Below, piece after piece: positions 7,906 to 17,800 of a stretch of DNA of 64,000 bases. The notes under the pieces are model-generated. The model worked only from the letters and a program-made list of their open reading frames with translations. It was not told the DNA's origin and did no database searches. The position numbers and the translations under genes are program-made. The stretch is from Halobacteriovorax marinus SJ (GTDB lineage Bacteria; Bdellovibrionota; Bacteriovoracia; Bacteriovoracales; Bacteriovoracaceae): the NCBI RefSeq assembly GCF_000210915.2, contig NC_016620.1, positions 310,001 to 374,000 of the forward strand. The letters are read 5' to 3'. Position 1 is the first letter of the stretch; every line of letters begins with the position of its first letter.

Positions 7906-9969
7906 GTGAGAGTTTATTTATTATCTATACTTCTATTCATTTTTACTTTGCAAGCAGGTGCTATAACCTGCGAAGAAAGGATATTAAATCAATACAATGA
8001 TGACTTTCACCGCTTTCTAGAAGAGAAGTTTTCAGAGAATTCTAACTTAGAGCTATTTAAGACATTTGGCTTTCTTGGTAAACCGACTGAGCATGGCTTT
8101 AAGATGGTTTTAAATACTTCAATTGATGCAATGGCAGGCTCTGAGTCTATGAAGTTATTTGAACAAGCTGCGAGTGAGTTTGTTAAATCAAAGGCCAGGG
8201 GTGGGACAGATTATGAGGTCCTTAGAGGGCACCTTTTCTTTTTTCCTGAGGATTCTAACCTCGTCTGCCAATCAGCTTCTGTGTACCTAGATGAAGCGGC
8301 ACCTATTTGTTCAATAAATGAGATTAAATTTAATAGTGGTCGCATTGGAGAGCTAAAGAGCTTTCTCGATAATATCTTCGAAAATATTCCTCAAATGGAG
8401 TTAGAAGAAGTTGATCCCAATCCATATAAAGTTGAAAAGAGAGTTCGCATCAATATGAAAGATGAGCTCTTTTCAAGTACGAACTTCGAACTAAAAGTCG
8501 TTGGTGGAAATTGCGATCTTGAGGGAGGCCTTAAGAGAGAGTTTAACTGTACAGCAGTACTAGGTGAGAGTATTGAGTTAAACCTTAGGGTTGAAAATTT
8601 AAATGATGACATCGTTTTAGAGGTTTCTTCTAAAGATGGATATTCCCTTAATCCAGTTGAGGGGAAAACTTATGAATATGAAATAGAGAAGAAGTCATTA
8701 AGTAAAGAAGACGAAATCCTCTCAAGTGAGAACTTTGAAATTGTATCTGGAGAGTGTAAGGGGGAAGGGACGAGAATTATCTGTGAAGCACCTTCTGAAA
8801 CATATACTCTAAAAGTTATCCCAGAGGGAAAAACAAGTGAAGAGATGTCTCTAGATCTGAGTCCAAGTCATGGCTTTGAACTTAAGCTTCGACCTGATGA
8901 AAGCGCTCAGTTTAAAATTGTTCAAGCGTTCTTCTATGATTCCAGTGAAAATAGTTTAGAGGAATTGGCCAAGGTGGAGTTCGCCACTAACGACAATTGC
9001 ACTGTCATATCTTCAAAAATAAAAATTTTAAAATGTAAGAAGCTTCTTGAGCCATACTCTGTCGAGGCCACTTATTCAGGTTCAGTTGTTGAGGTTAAAC
9101 GCGTCGAGATTGGCTCGTTCGAAGAATTTTCACTTAAGCTGACAAGAAGTAATGCTGATTCACTTTCTCAGGATGATCAGGTTGTCGTTCTAGGTGATGG
9201 TGAAGAAATTAGTCCATCCTCATTTGATGAATATGGAATTAAATTAAATATCACGACAGATCCAAGTCATGAGTTTACGTATTCTAAATCGCAATCACTT
9301 ATTTCATCAAAGAAAGAAGATGAATCTTATAGCTTGAAGATTGATTTACTTCACAATTCTAAAGTGGTTGATTCAAAAAATATTTCCATTGATAAGTATA
9401 TTGCTGGTGATAATTACTTCTTTGACATCATAAAGGGAAATAGAAGATGTCAGTACCGCTTAATGAAATTTGCAGGTAATGATAACTTTCTTGGAATTGG
9501 TCAAGAAGAGTATATTAGTAAATTGATGAAGGTTGAGGTTGAGGCCAGTAGAGCTAGCTGTTCTGATGTTCAACAGGGGAAAGATTCAATCCAAGGTTTT
9601 TGTACGCTTAGAAGAGATAAGTTACAAGATAGGGTTACTATAAAGTTGATTAGTAATGGAGCAGTCGTCAGAAGTACGAGCTGTCTTATCGTTAATGAAG
9701 ATTATAATGATGATGACGAGGATGAAGACGACGATAGAGTGTTTAGATCTTCTAGTAGTAGCTCTGCCTATGCAGATCAGCTAACTGATTCAATCTCTAA
9801 GGCCATTCCGAATTACTTTAGTTCAAAGTATCAAACTCAACAACCTTCATATTACAACCCGCTTATGTATAACTACGGGTACTATCCTTATTCTAATTAT
9901 TCCCCAGGCTATTATCAAAGCCCGGGGTTATGGAATACGATGTATATGTTTAATCCTGCGACCTATTAA
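7906..9969 (+). CDS. Large secreted protein with Asp-rich linker and Tyr-rich tail
   Basis: This 687-residue exported protein begins with a signal peptide (MRVYLLSILLFIFTLQAGA). The start is GTG. A helical N-terminal domain of about 150 residues is followed by several beta-rich repeats of about 80-90 residues, many carrying a cysteine pair (for example GNCDLEGG...FNCTA and GECKGEGTRIICEA), suggesting stacked Ig-like or bacterial immunoglobulin-type modules. A stretch of Asp and Glu near residue 605, a Ser-rich stretch, and a 45-residue tail dominated by Tyr, Asn, Pro and Ser close the protein. I know no family for it. A surface or periplasmic location is likely. Confidence 0.7.
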   Translation: MRVYLLSILLFIFTLQAGAITCEERILNQYNDDFHRFLEEKFSENSNLELFKTFGFLGKPTEHGFKMVLNTSIDAMAGSESMKLFEQAASEFVKSKARGGTDYEVLRGHLFFFPEDSNLVCQSASVYLDEAAPICSINEIKFNSGRIGELKSFLDNIFENIPQMELEEVDPNPYKVEKRVRINMKDELFSSTNFELKVVGGNCDLEGGLKREFNCTAVLGESIELNLRVENLNDDIVLEVSSKDGYSLNPVEGKTYEYEIEKKSLSKEDEILSSENFEIVSGECKGEGTRIICEAPSETYTLKVIPEGKTSEEMSLDLSPSHGFELKLRPDESAQFKIVQAFFYDSSENSLEELAKVEFATNDNCTVISSKIKILKCKKLLEPYSVEATYSGSVVEVKRVEIGSFEEFSLKLTRSNADSLSQDDQVVVLGDGEEISPSSFDEYGIKLNITTDPSHEFTYSKSQSLISSKKEDESYSLKIDLLHNSKVVDSKNISIDKYIAGDNYFFDIIKGNRRCQYRLMKFAGNDNFLGIGQEEYISKLMKVEVEASRASCSDVQQGKDSIQGFCTLRRDKLQDRVTIKLISNGAVVRSTSCLIVNEDYNDDDEDEDDDRVFRSSSSSSAYADQLTDSISKAIPNYFSSKYQTQQPSYYNPLMYNYGYYPYSNYSPGYYQSPGLWNTMYMFNPATY

Positions 9970-11027
9970 TTATCATTGATCGGAATAAGTTTAATTTCCT
10001 TGGTAATTATCTTACCTTCTCGCAAGATATCAGCTTTAACAATATCTCCAACTTTGTATGCTTCAAGTACGTGGTAGATATCATCAATTGTATTTACGTT
10101 CTTTTTGTCGATCGCCAAAATTATATCTCCCGGATAGTGACGACCATATTGATCTCTTGTGAAACCTTGTAGTCCGGCCTTGCCTGCACCACCTTCTGGG
10201 TCAACATAGAGAACGACAATCCCTTTTTCTATTCCGAGTCTAGCCTTTTGGTATTCACTCGCAGGTCCAATGCCGATACCTGGTCTAGTAACTTTTCCAT
10301 TTTTAATAAGATCGGGAACGACCCTTTTGATGATAGCAACTGGTACAGCAAATCCAATTCCTGCACTTGATCCTGACTTACTATAGATCACAGTATTCAT
10401 ACCAATGAGCTGGCCTCTAGAGTTTAGGAGAGGTCCACCGGAATTACCTGGATTAATTGAGGCATCTGTTTGGATCATTCCGTAGATTCTAACGTTTCCA
10501 ATTCCCATAATCTTTCTATCAAGAGCAGATATAATTCCACTTGTAATTGTATGGTCGAGACCAAATGGATTACCTATGGCCATGGTCTTTTGTCCAACTT
10601 TTAATATTTTTGATTCACCGACTTTAATTGGATAGAGAGTCTTAGGTCTTTCTACTAACTTTAAAACTGCAACGTCTTTATTGCTAACTTTTCCAACAAG
10701 CTTGGCCTTATATTGCTTCTTGTCTCCGTGGAAAGTTATGAGAAAACTATCACCACCTTCTATCACGTGATAATTTGTGATGATATGCCCGTCAGTATCC
10801 CAGACAAAGCCAGTACCTGCACCTACTGGGATTTCTGTAGCATCGTAGTCAAAGAAACCTCTTCGTGCCTTTTTTATATTGGTAACGTTAACAACACTCT
10901 TAACAGTACTCTCAAAAACGGAAACCGTATTTTTCTCGTCTTCAAGTAAGAGGGAACTTTCTGATGACTGTGAGGCCAAGGATAAGAATAAGGAAAAAAT
11001 TAAAATGACTGCTTTAATACTTTTCAA
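9966..11027 (-). CDS. htrA: HtrA/DegP-family serine protease with one PDZ domain
   Basis: This envelope quality-control protease has a signal peptide at residues 1-20 and a trypsin-like domain with the catalytic triad visible as His87 (in TNYHVI), Asp118 (in NKDVAVLKL) and Ser196 (in NPGNSGGPL). One C-terminal PDZ domain follows (about 245-345), with KGIVVLYVDPEGGAGKAGL and PGDIILAIDKKNV. One PDZ and 353 residues resemble DegS or short DegQ. The start is TTG at 11027, chosen because GGAG lies 8 bases upstream; the ATG at 11040 is out of frame and soon stops. It is convergent with the preceding gene, sharing 4 bases at the stops. Confidence 0.95.
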   Translation of the reverse strand: MKSIKAVILIFSLFLSLASQSSESSLLLEDEKNTVSVFESTVKSVVNVTNIKKARRGFFDYDATEIPVGAGTGFVWDTDGHIITNYHVIEGGDSFLITFHGDKKQYKAKLVGKVSNKDVAVLKLVERPKTLYPIKVGESKILKVGQKTMAIGNPFGLDHTITSGIISALDRKIMGIGNVRIYGMIQTDASINPGNSGGPLLNSRGQLIGMNTVIYSKSGSSAGIGFAVPVAIIKRVVPDLIKNGKVTRPGIGIGPASEYQKARLGIEKGIVVLYVDPEGGAGKAGLQGFTRDQYGRHYPGDIILAIDKKNVNTIDDIYHVLEAYKVGDIVKADILREGKIITKEIKLIPINDN

Positions 11028-11145
11028 AATTACACTCCATATCTTTGAGTTTAGTTGATGGACTTCCTTTATATAGATATAATGAATTTCGTTTCTATCT
11101 GCAAGAAAGCTTTGCGTAAAAATACTGTCAACTGGGAGAAAAATC

Positions 11146-12045
11146 TTGGAAATTCAATACTTTAATAGAGGGAATCAAAATGTGGAGGTAGAGAAGGTCT
11201 ACGGTGATGCCGGTGTGAAATGGCTATACCAGTCCAGTTTGGGAAAGTTTCTCTCTGCTCCTTTGGTTAAGGCCCCTATTAGTGTTCTCTACGGTGCGCT
11301 TCAGAGTTTTCCAATAAGTAGGTTAAAAGTCCCAGGCTTTATCAAGAATTTCGATATTAAGATGGAAGAGTTCTTGCCTGAGGAAGGCCAGACGGGTGCA
11401 GATTCTTACTCAAGCTTCAATGCTTTCTTTATACGTAAATTTAGAGAGGGAGCTAGAAGAATCAATATGGCTAAAAATATTATGCCGGCCTTTAGTGAGG
11501 CAAGGTATTTTGGATATGAAAGTATTACTGATGATAAATTAATCCCTGTTAAAGGAAAGTTTCTAAATGCAAAGGAGCTTCTTGCTAACTCAAAGTGGGA
11601 AGGGACATTTACGGATGGTCCTCTTTTATTGGCGAGACTTTGTCCTGTGGACTATCATCGTTTCCACTTTCCAGATGATGGTAAGGTTCTTGATCACTAT
11701 AAAGTTGGTGGTCTTTACCACTCTGTGAATCCAATTGCTTTAAAAGAGAAACAAGATATCTTCTCTACTAATATTCGTGAAGTCACAATCATGGAGACTG
11801 AGAACTTTGGTAAGTTGGCCTATGTTGAGGTAGGCGCCATTTGTGTGGGAAGAATTGAGCAAAGTACTGACTTAACGGACTTTAAAAGAGGAGAGGAGAA
11901 AGGCTATTTTCTCTTTGGAGGTTCAACTGTCATCGTTATTGGCGAAAAAGGAAAGTGGTCTCCAAGCCAGGATATTCTAGAGTATACAGAAAAAGGTATG
12001 GAGACTTATATTCAACTCGGTGATGAAGTCGGGCTTAGTAAGTAA
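11146..12045 (+). CDS. psd: Phosphatidylserine decarboxylase proenzyme
   Basis: This pyruvoyl enzyme converts phosphatidylserine to phosphatidylethanolamine at the inner membrane. The self-cleavage site GGST is at residues 258-261, with Ser260 becoming the pyruvoyl group. The LCPVDYHRFHFP block carries the conserved histidines (171 and 174). The GGST form and the FNAFFIRKF segment fit the type II group. The Asp of the D-H-S triad, usually in a P-x-D-G motif, is not obvious: the aligned stretch is MPAFSEARYF. The start is TTG with GGGAG 7 bases upstream. Its 3' end overlaps the convergent downstream gene by 11 bases. Confidence 0.92.
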   Translation: MEIQYFNRGNQNVEVEKVYGDAGVKWLYQSSLGKFLSAPLVKAPISVLYGALQSFPISRLKVPGFIKNFDIKMEEFLPEEGQTGADSYSSFNAFFIRKFREGARRINMAKNIMPAFSEARYFGYESITDDKLIPVKGKFLNAKELLANSKWEGTFTDGPLLLARLCPVDYHRFHFPDDGKVLDHYKVGGLYHSVNPIALKEKQDIFSTNIREVTIMETENFGKLAYVEVGAICVGRIEQSTDLTDFKRGEEKGYFLFGGSTVIVIGEKGKWSPSQDILEYTEKGMETYIQLGDEVGLSK

Positions 12046-12805
12046 AGCTTGCAAAGACAGGGAAGTGGTCTGATGGATAGATCTCTTCTCTATGTTCTTT
12101 GATAATTTCAATTGATTTCGTTTTAAAGAAACGATCCGTAAGTATCCAATCGATTCTACTTCCCTCGTCGTGAACACCATCAAATTTATGAAAGCTTGTT
12201 TCTTCTTCTTTACCAAGAAATTGCCAAGCATCGTAGAGATTTGTCCACTCTCTATTGATAACTTCCCTGACATCTTCAGCAGGTGATTCGTTAAAGTCTC
12301 CTGTGAGAATAATTGGGAGGCTCTTAGTGTTTATTTTCTTTATCTCTGATATGAGAACTTGAATCTGTGATCTTCTCGTGTGAGATTTTACATGATCAAG
12401 GTGAGTATTAACGTAAATAAACTCTTTCTTTGTATCTTTAAATACTCCATGAATCCAAGTGCAGAGTCTAGGAAATGCAGAGTCAAAAGACTTTGTTCCG
12501 GCTTCGTAAGGTGTTTCACTCAGCCAAATATCTCCGCTTTCTTTTACCTCTACTGTGAGGGGATTAACGAAAATACATGGGTACATTCTCTCTGTTATCC
12601 ACGAGCGGTGACCATCAATCAGAGTGTGGGCAGGTAGAAGTTGATCTAGATCTTTTAATTGAGGCTCTCTTCCTTCCTGTGTTCCGAGTAGATCGGGAGC
12701 AAAGTTATTTATGAGCTCACTGAGTAGAGACTTTCGTCCCGCCCAGTCATTTGGGGCGTCAGCAGGATTATCGAATCTAATATTTGTACTCGCTACTTTT
12801 AACAT
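12035..12805 (-). CDS. Endonuclease/exonuclease/phosphatase family protein
   Basis: This is a metal-dependent phosphoesterase of the DNase I/ExoIII fold. All core motifs are visible: Asn8 in STNIRF, Glu44 in GTQEG, NTHLDH, GDFNES, RIDWILTD and the C-terminal SDHFPVFASF. There is no signal peptide, so it is cytosolic. Substrates in this superfamily range from nucleic acids to phospholipids and sugar phosphates; short bacterial members like this one are often of unknown specificity. It is monocistronic and convergent with psd. Confidence 0.9.
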   Translation of the reverse strand: MLKVASTNIRFDNPADAPNDWAGRKSLLSELINNFAPDLLGTQEGREPQLKDLDQLLPAHTLIDGHRSWITERMYPCIFVNPLTVEVKESGDIWLSETPYEAGTKSFDSAFPRLCTWIHGVFKDTKKEFIYVNTHLDHVKSHTRRSQIQVLISEIKKINTKSLPIILTGDFNESPAEDVREVINREWTNLYDAWQFLGKEEETSFHKFDGVHDEGSRIDWILTDRFFKTKSIEIIKEHREEIYPSDHFPVFASFTY

Positions 12806-12882
12806 TTAGAACCCTGTGTTTCATATTGAGAACGCTTATTTAAAGGTTATTGAATAATCAACGCTTTAGCAAATATTAAAGT

Positions 12883-12898
12883 TGGCACCTCACTTGCT
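12883..12898 (+). promoter_or_regulatory. Sigma-54 (RpoN) promoter
   Basis: The string TTGGCACCTCACTTGCT (12882-12898) fits the -24/-12 consensus with the invariant GG (12884-12885) and GC (12896-12897) exactly ten bases apart. It lies about 60 bases before the first ATG of the downstream HTH gene pair, so transcription should begin near 12909. A cognate enhancer-binding activator would be needed. Confidence 0.85.
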
Positions 12899-12956
12899 TT
12901 ACATCATTAGTAATCGCCCGCAAGGGGCAGAATCAATGTTCAAATAGGGGAGAGCA

Positions 12957-13301
12957 ATGGTCAATGTTGAAGAAATACAGAAAGATTTATTAGAGCAATA
13001 TATGGCGATGTTTAAGAAGCCAACAATAGCAAATCTTTCAAGAGACTCAGGTATTCAAAAAACAAGGTTCTTTAGACTTTTAAATGGAATGGATATGAGA
13101 TTGTCTGAGTTTTTAATTCTAAAGGAGAGGATTCTTACTCTATCGAATACAAACTCATCAGAGAGCTTACAAAGTATTGCTCATGAATGTGAACTTCAGC
13201 TAGAGCAGAGTGAAATTAGCGAATTAGCGCAGATGATGAAGAGAAAAATGAGAAGAGTGAACTTACGAAGAACGATAAAAATTCAAGAAAAAGCAGCATA
13301 A
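12957..13301 (+). CDS. Small helix-turn-helix protein
   Basis: This 114-residue protein has a probable HTH in its first half (PTIANLSRDSGIQKTRFFRLLNG, residues about 22-44, where TRFFRLLNG is the recognition-helix position). A charged helical second half ends in a basic stretch, RKMRRVNLRRT. A good Shine-Dalgarno (AGGGGAG) precedes the ATG. It is expressed from the sigma-54 promoter and followed 11 bases later by a winged-helix-like protein. Together the two resemble the domain order of the single-chain regulators at 30.5 and 31.7 kb. A DNA-binding role is inferred. Confidence 0.65.
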   Translation: MVNVEEIQKDLLEQYMAMFKKPTIANLSRDSGIQKTRFFRLLNGMDMRLSEFLILKERILTLSNTNSSESLQSIAHECELQLEQSEISELAQMMKRKMRRVNLRRTIKIQEKAA

Positions 13302-13312
13302 GGGGAGCGCAT

Positions 13313-13786
13313 ATGGATTTACTAATTGAGCAGAGATATGTACTGGAAGCCATTTCAAAGGGAGCAAAAACTCTCGATAAGATCTTGGAGTCAACAGGTC
13401 TAGATAATTCGATGATTAATAATATTATTCCTGAACTCCTGATTAATAATTTAATACAGTACAAGAATAAAGAATACTCTATTGACTTAAGTAATACTTC
13501 TCTCTGGAAAAATGAAGTTAATAAAAAGGAAAATATAAAACAAGAAATTAGAGATCTACTTTGCTCAAGCGTTGATCTAATGCATAAAGAAAAGGCCCTA
13601 CATCTTAGGAAAGTTTACTTGAGTGAACTTGAAGAGAAGTTATTGAATATTGAACTGGCTAGAGTTGAGAAGCTCATTAATGATATCTATGAAAATAAAA
13701 AAGAAGTGGATAATGTTAAAAATATGAAAGTCGTCTATTGGGGCTACTCAAATTATCGAGATATGATTTCTTTAAAGGGAGCCTAA
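13313..13786 (+). CDS. Winged-helix-like hypothetical protein
   Basis: The N-terminal 60 residues look like a winged helix (LDKILESTGLDNSMINNIIPELLINNLIQ, then a short wing and YSIDLS). The rest is charged and helical, ending in a coiled-coil segment. A second AGGGGAGC Shine-Dalgarno precedes the ATG, 11 bases after the HTH gene, so the two form an operon. It lacks catalytic motifs. It converges with the next gene, overlapping by 4 bases at the stops. Function is unknown; partnership with the HTH protein is inferred. Confidence 0.62.
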   Translation: MDLLIEQRYVLEAISKGAKTLDKILESTGLDNSMINNIIPELLINNLIQYKNKEYSIDLSNTSLWKNEVNKKENIKQEIRDLLCSSVDLMHKEKALHLRKVYLSELEEKLLNIELARVEKLINDIYENKKEVDNVKNMKVVYWGYSNYRDMISLKGA

Positions 13787-14433
13787 CTAATAGCTCTTAG
13801 TAATTCCCTTCTTGTCTCTTGCAGTAGTTCTAAAACCTCTTCGGCCTCTTCTTCTGTGTATCTGGAGAGGCCACAGGCGGGTGCTAGCCAACAATTTAAT
13901 ACATTATCTCTAAGCACCGGCTTCCAATATTCAAAATTGTGGCATAGAGAAATACTCTCATCATGCGTGCTCACCACTCCTACAATTGGCGTAATACCTC
14001 TGGCCAGTAATTCATTGATAAACTCTTTTGGCTCTTCGATTAAGTTCGCATCAAATGAGAGGTGAGTAATATTATTTGAAGTTATATATTCCATAGTCAC
14101 TTTATTGCAGCAGTGTAGAGCAATTGGTGAAGCATGAGATTTCATCTTCATTTGAGGATCATCAATAAAGTGAATTTCCCTTTTCATGAACTCTCTTTTG
14201 GAGTCATGAAAGCATTGTGTTTTAAATGTCCCAACTTCTTTTACTTTTTGGATAAAAAAATCAAAACACTTAAAGTCTTCAATAGTATGAATCTTTAGAG
14301 AAGATTCTATTTTTGTAAGTTCTGGTAGAAAGGGAATATCAAATTTTAGAGAAAAGTTTACAGCACTTTCAATATCTGTGTGAGGAAGGCTTCCAATTCC
14401 AGTGATGGGTAGGAGTTTATCCATCATAGCCAT
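13783..14433 (-). CDS. Compact MetE/UROD-superfamily protein coupled to metH
   Basis: This 216-residue protein resembles the catalytic C-terminal domain of cobalamin-independent methionine synthase. It opens with GIGSLPHTD and DIPFLPEL, as in the stand-alone MetE-like proteins. Zinc-ligand positions appear conserved: His107 and Cys109 (HCC) match the HxC of MetE, and Cys187 in APACGLS matches the CGL cysteine; Asp128 may take the place of the glutamate. Stand-alone relatives are usually about 340 residues, so this one is short. It is the last gene of the metF-metH operon, overlapping the preceding gene by 17 bases. Whether it is an active methyltransferase or an accessory protein is open. Confidence 0.75.
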   Translation of the reverse strand: MAMMDKLLPITGIGSLPHTDIESAVNFSLKFDIPFLPELTKIESSLKIHTIEDFKCFDFFIQKVKEVGTFKTQCFHDSKREFMKREIHFIDDPQMKMKSHASPIALHCCNKVTMEYITSNNITHLSFDANLIEEPKEFINELLARGITPIVGVVSTHDESISLCHNFEYWKPVLRDNVLNCWLAPACGLSRYTEEEAEEVLELLQETRRELLRAIS

Positions 14434-14866
14434 AGGTTTCTAGCATATCTCTTAATAGGTCAACGAGCTCATGGCGCACATCAATTCCCTCTGGAGATTC
14501 ACTACAGCAACATAGATAACCCAACATTGTTGGCCAACTGGTTACTCTCTCTTCTTTCTCTAACCAGTGGTGGAAGAACTCTATGGCCACGGTCCATTCT
14601 TTTAAAGAGTATGTCGATCCATCAACGGAGTTAAAAAGTATTTCAATGGCCTTATGACCATCGGGGTTAGAGCGAGTAAATTTATAAATATACTTTACGA
14701 GAATATTAAAGGACTTTGGAGTTTCACTTGAGAGGGCGAGTTTTACCAACTCATCATCACTTAAATCTCTAGTGTGAATAATTTGTCTAGCAGCTTCAAC
14801 GCTCTTGTACCAAAGTTCTTCATCACTATTCTTTGTTTTTATTGCTGACTCTAACACTTCTTTCAC
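14417..14866 (-). CDS. Hypothetical protein in the metF-metH operon
   Basis: I do not recognise this 149-residue, probably all-helical protein. It has no signal peptide. A cluster GYLCCCSESPEG near residue 120 is notable. It starts at GTG only 2 bases after the metH stop and overlaps the following MetE-like gene, so all three are very likely co-translated. Context suggests a role in methionine or C1 metabolism, but nothing in the sequence proves it. Confidence 0.6.
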   Translation of the reverse strand: MKEVLESAIKTKNSDEELWYKSVEAARQIIHTRDLSDDELVKLALSSETPKSFNILVKYIYKFTRSNPDGHKAIEILFNSVDGSTYSLKEWTVAIEFFHHWLEKEERVTSWPTMLGYLCCCSESPEGIDVRHELVDLLRDMLETYGYDG

Positions 14867-14868
14867 TT

Positions 14869-17800
14869 TTACTCTGGGTTATAGCCAAGATTTGGTGCAA
14901 GCCATCTCTCAACTCTCTTAATTTCCATATCTTTTCTCTTAGAGTAGTTCTCTACTTGATCTCTTGCAATCGGGCCGAGCGTAAAGTACTTAGCACCAGG
15001 GTGACAGAAATACTGTCCTGAGACTGAAGATGGAGGATTCATTGCGCAATTCTCTGTTAGAGAAACACCAATCTCACTCTCTACATTTAGAAGGTCCCAC
15101 ATGATAGGCTTCTCTGTGTGGTCTGGACAAGAAGGGTAGCCTGGTGCAGGTCTTATCCCTCTATACTTCTCTTTGATGAGATCTTCATTGCTGAAATTCT
15201 CTTCTTTTCCATAACCAAACTCATCTCTTATTACTTTGTGCATATATTCGGCAAAGGCTTCAGCAAGACGATCTCCAATGGCCTTAACCATAATGGCGTT
15301 GTAGTCATCGTTTCTTTGCTCATAGATTTTTGCAAACTCCTCAACTTCATGTCCCATTGTTACAACAAAGTTTCCGAGGTAATCTTCTCTTCCAGATTCC
15401 TTTGGCGCAATATAGTCACTAAGGCAGAGGTGAGGCTTATGTTCCGACTTTTCTTTTTGCTGTCTTAGATAATGAAATGTTTCAATCTTCTTTCCATTAT
15501 CATCGTAGACTTCAACATCATCGCCAATAGAGTTGGCTTTGTGAATTGATACAATGGCCTTAGGTGAGAATCTCTTCTCTGCAATAACTTTTTCTAAAAT
15601 AATATTAGCATCTTTAAATAAAGACTTTGCTTGCTCACCATACTTTTCATTATTTAAAATTTTAGGATAGGTACCTTTAAGTTGCCACGTCCAAAAAAGA
15701 GGTGACCAATCGATATAAGGAACAATTTCCTCAAGCGATACATCTAGATACTTCTTTATTCCAGTAAAGCTTGGAGTGGCAATCTCTTGCTTTTCCCAGT
15801 CACAAATGAACTTCCACTCTCTAGATTGCTCTAAAGATACTAATTTACTTTGATCCTGCTTGCCGAGATCAAAACGCTCTTTTAGCTTTGCTTGATGCTC
15901 TTTAAGCTCTTTCGTATAAGCAGGGGCAGTTGTAGGGTTCAAGAGTTTTGAGCATACTTCTACAACGAGAGAAGCATCTCCAACTTGGGCGACTGGTCCA
16001 CTATAGTGTGGAGCAATCTTGATTGCATTGTGGGCCTTACTTGTTGTGGCCCCTCCAATCATAATTGGACAGCTAAAACCGAGCCTTTCAAATTCTTTTA
16101 CGTTATAGATCATCTCATCAAGAGAAGGGGTAATCAGTCCACTCATTCCGATAATACAGGCGTCGTGCTCCTTGGCCTTTTTAATAATTTCTTCGCAGCT
16201 AACCATGACTCCTAGATCAATGACTTCGTAGCCATTACAAGCGAGAACAACTGCAACAATATTCTTTCCGATATCATGAACGTCACCTTTAACAGTAGCG
16301 ATGACAAATGTTCCCTGCTTTCTAGCATTGGCATTCTTCTTTCTCTCTTCTTCCATAAATGGTTCAAGATAAGCGACGGCTGCCTTCATTACCCTGGCGG
16401 ATTTAACAACTTGAGGTAGGAACATTTTCCCTGAGCCAAAAAGCTCTCCCACAACTTTCATTCCTTCCATCAAAGGTCCCTCAATAACATTGAGAGGAAT
16501 TCCTAATTCTTGTCTGGCTTCTTCTGTATCTTCTTCAATATGAGTTGAAATACCTTTAACAAGGGCGTGAGTCATTCTCTCTTGAAGAGTTCCATGTCTC
16601 CACTTGTCATCTTTAACTTCTTTCTTCTTTCCCGAACCTTTAATCTTCTCAGCAAAGTCTACTAGCTTCTCTGTGGCATCTGGATGTCTATTTAACAGAA
16701 CATCTTCCACCAATTGTAGGAGATTAGGTTCAATATCTTCGTAAACACCAAGCATCCCGGCGTTTACAATTCCCATATCTAATCCGGCCTTGATCGCGTG
16801 ATAGAGAAATGATGAGTGAATTGCTTCTCTTACGACATTATTGCCTCGAAATGAAAAAGAAACGTTTGAAACTCCACCACTTGTTAGAACTCCTGGACAA
16901 GTTTCCTTAATTTCTTTTACCGCTTCGATAAAATCAAGAGCGTAATTATTATGCTCTTCAATTCCGGTGGCCACGGTTAGAATATTTGGGTCAAAAATAA
17001 TATCTCTAGGGTCAAAGTTAACTTTTTCAACCAATATCTTATAGGCCCTTTGGCAAATTCTAACTTTATCTGCTTTATCAGCGGCTTGCCCCTCTTCATC
17101 GAAGGCCATGACTACAGTGGCCGCACCATAGGATTTGATAAGCTTTGCTTGCTCAATAAACTTCTCTTCCCCCTCTTTCAAAGAAATGGAATTTACGATT
17201 CCCTTTCCTTGCATACACTTAAGACCTTCTTCGATAACTTCCCATTTTGAACTATCAATCATTATGGGAACCTTACAAATCTCAGGCTCTGATGCTACGA
17301 GATTCATAAATTTGATCATACATGCTTTGGAGTCGAGGAGACCTTCATCAAAGTTGATATCAATAATGTTGGCACCATTCTCAACCTGTTGCCTCGCTAC
17401 TTCAAGAGCTGTGTCAAAGTCACCATTTTTAATAAGCTTTGCAAACCTTGGAGAGCCCGTGACATTAGTTCTTTCTCCAACCATATAAAATGGGCGAGAC
17501 TGATCTTCTCTATCAATATAGAGAGGCTCAAGACCAGAGAGGTTCATCACTTCTTTAAGAGTTGGCTTAACTCTTGGCTTTTTCTCTTCAAGCTTTTCTC
17601 TAATCGCCTTAATGTGAGAAGGTGTTGTCCCACAACATCCTCCTACAAGATTTAAGAAGCCAGAGTCTGCGTAATCTTCTAAGAATGTTGCTGTATCAAT
17701 AGGTAGTTCGTCATACCCTGTATCACTCAGCGGATTGGGAAGACCTGCATTTGGATAACAACTTGTATAGCAGTCCGCAATTTGCGAAAGACGATCCATA

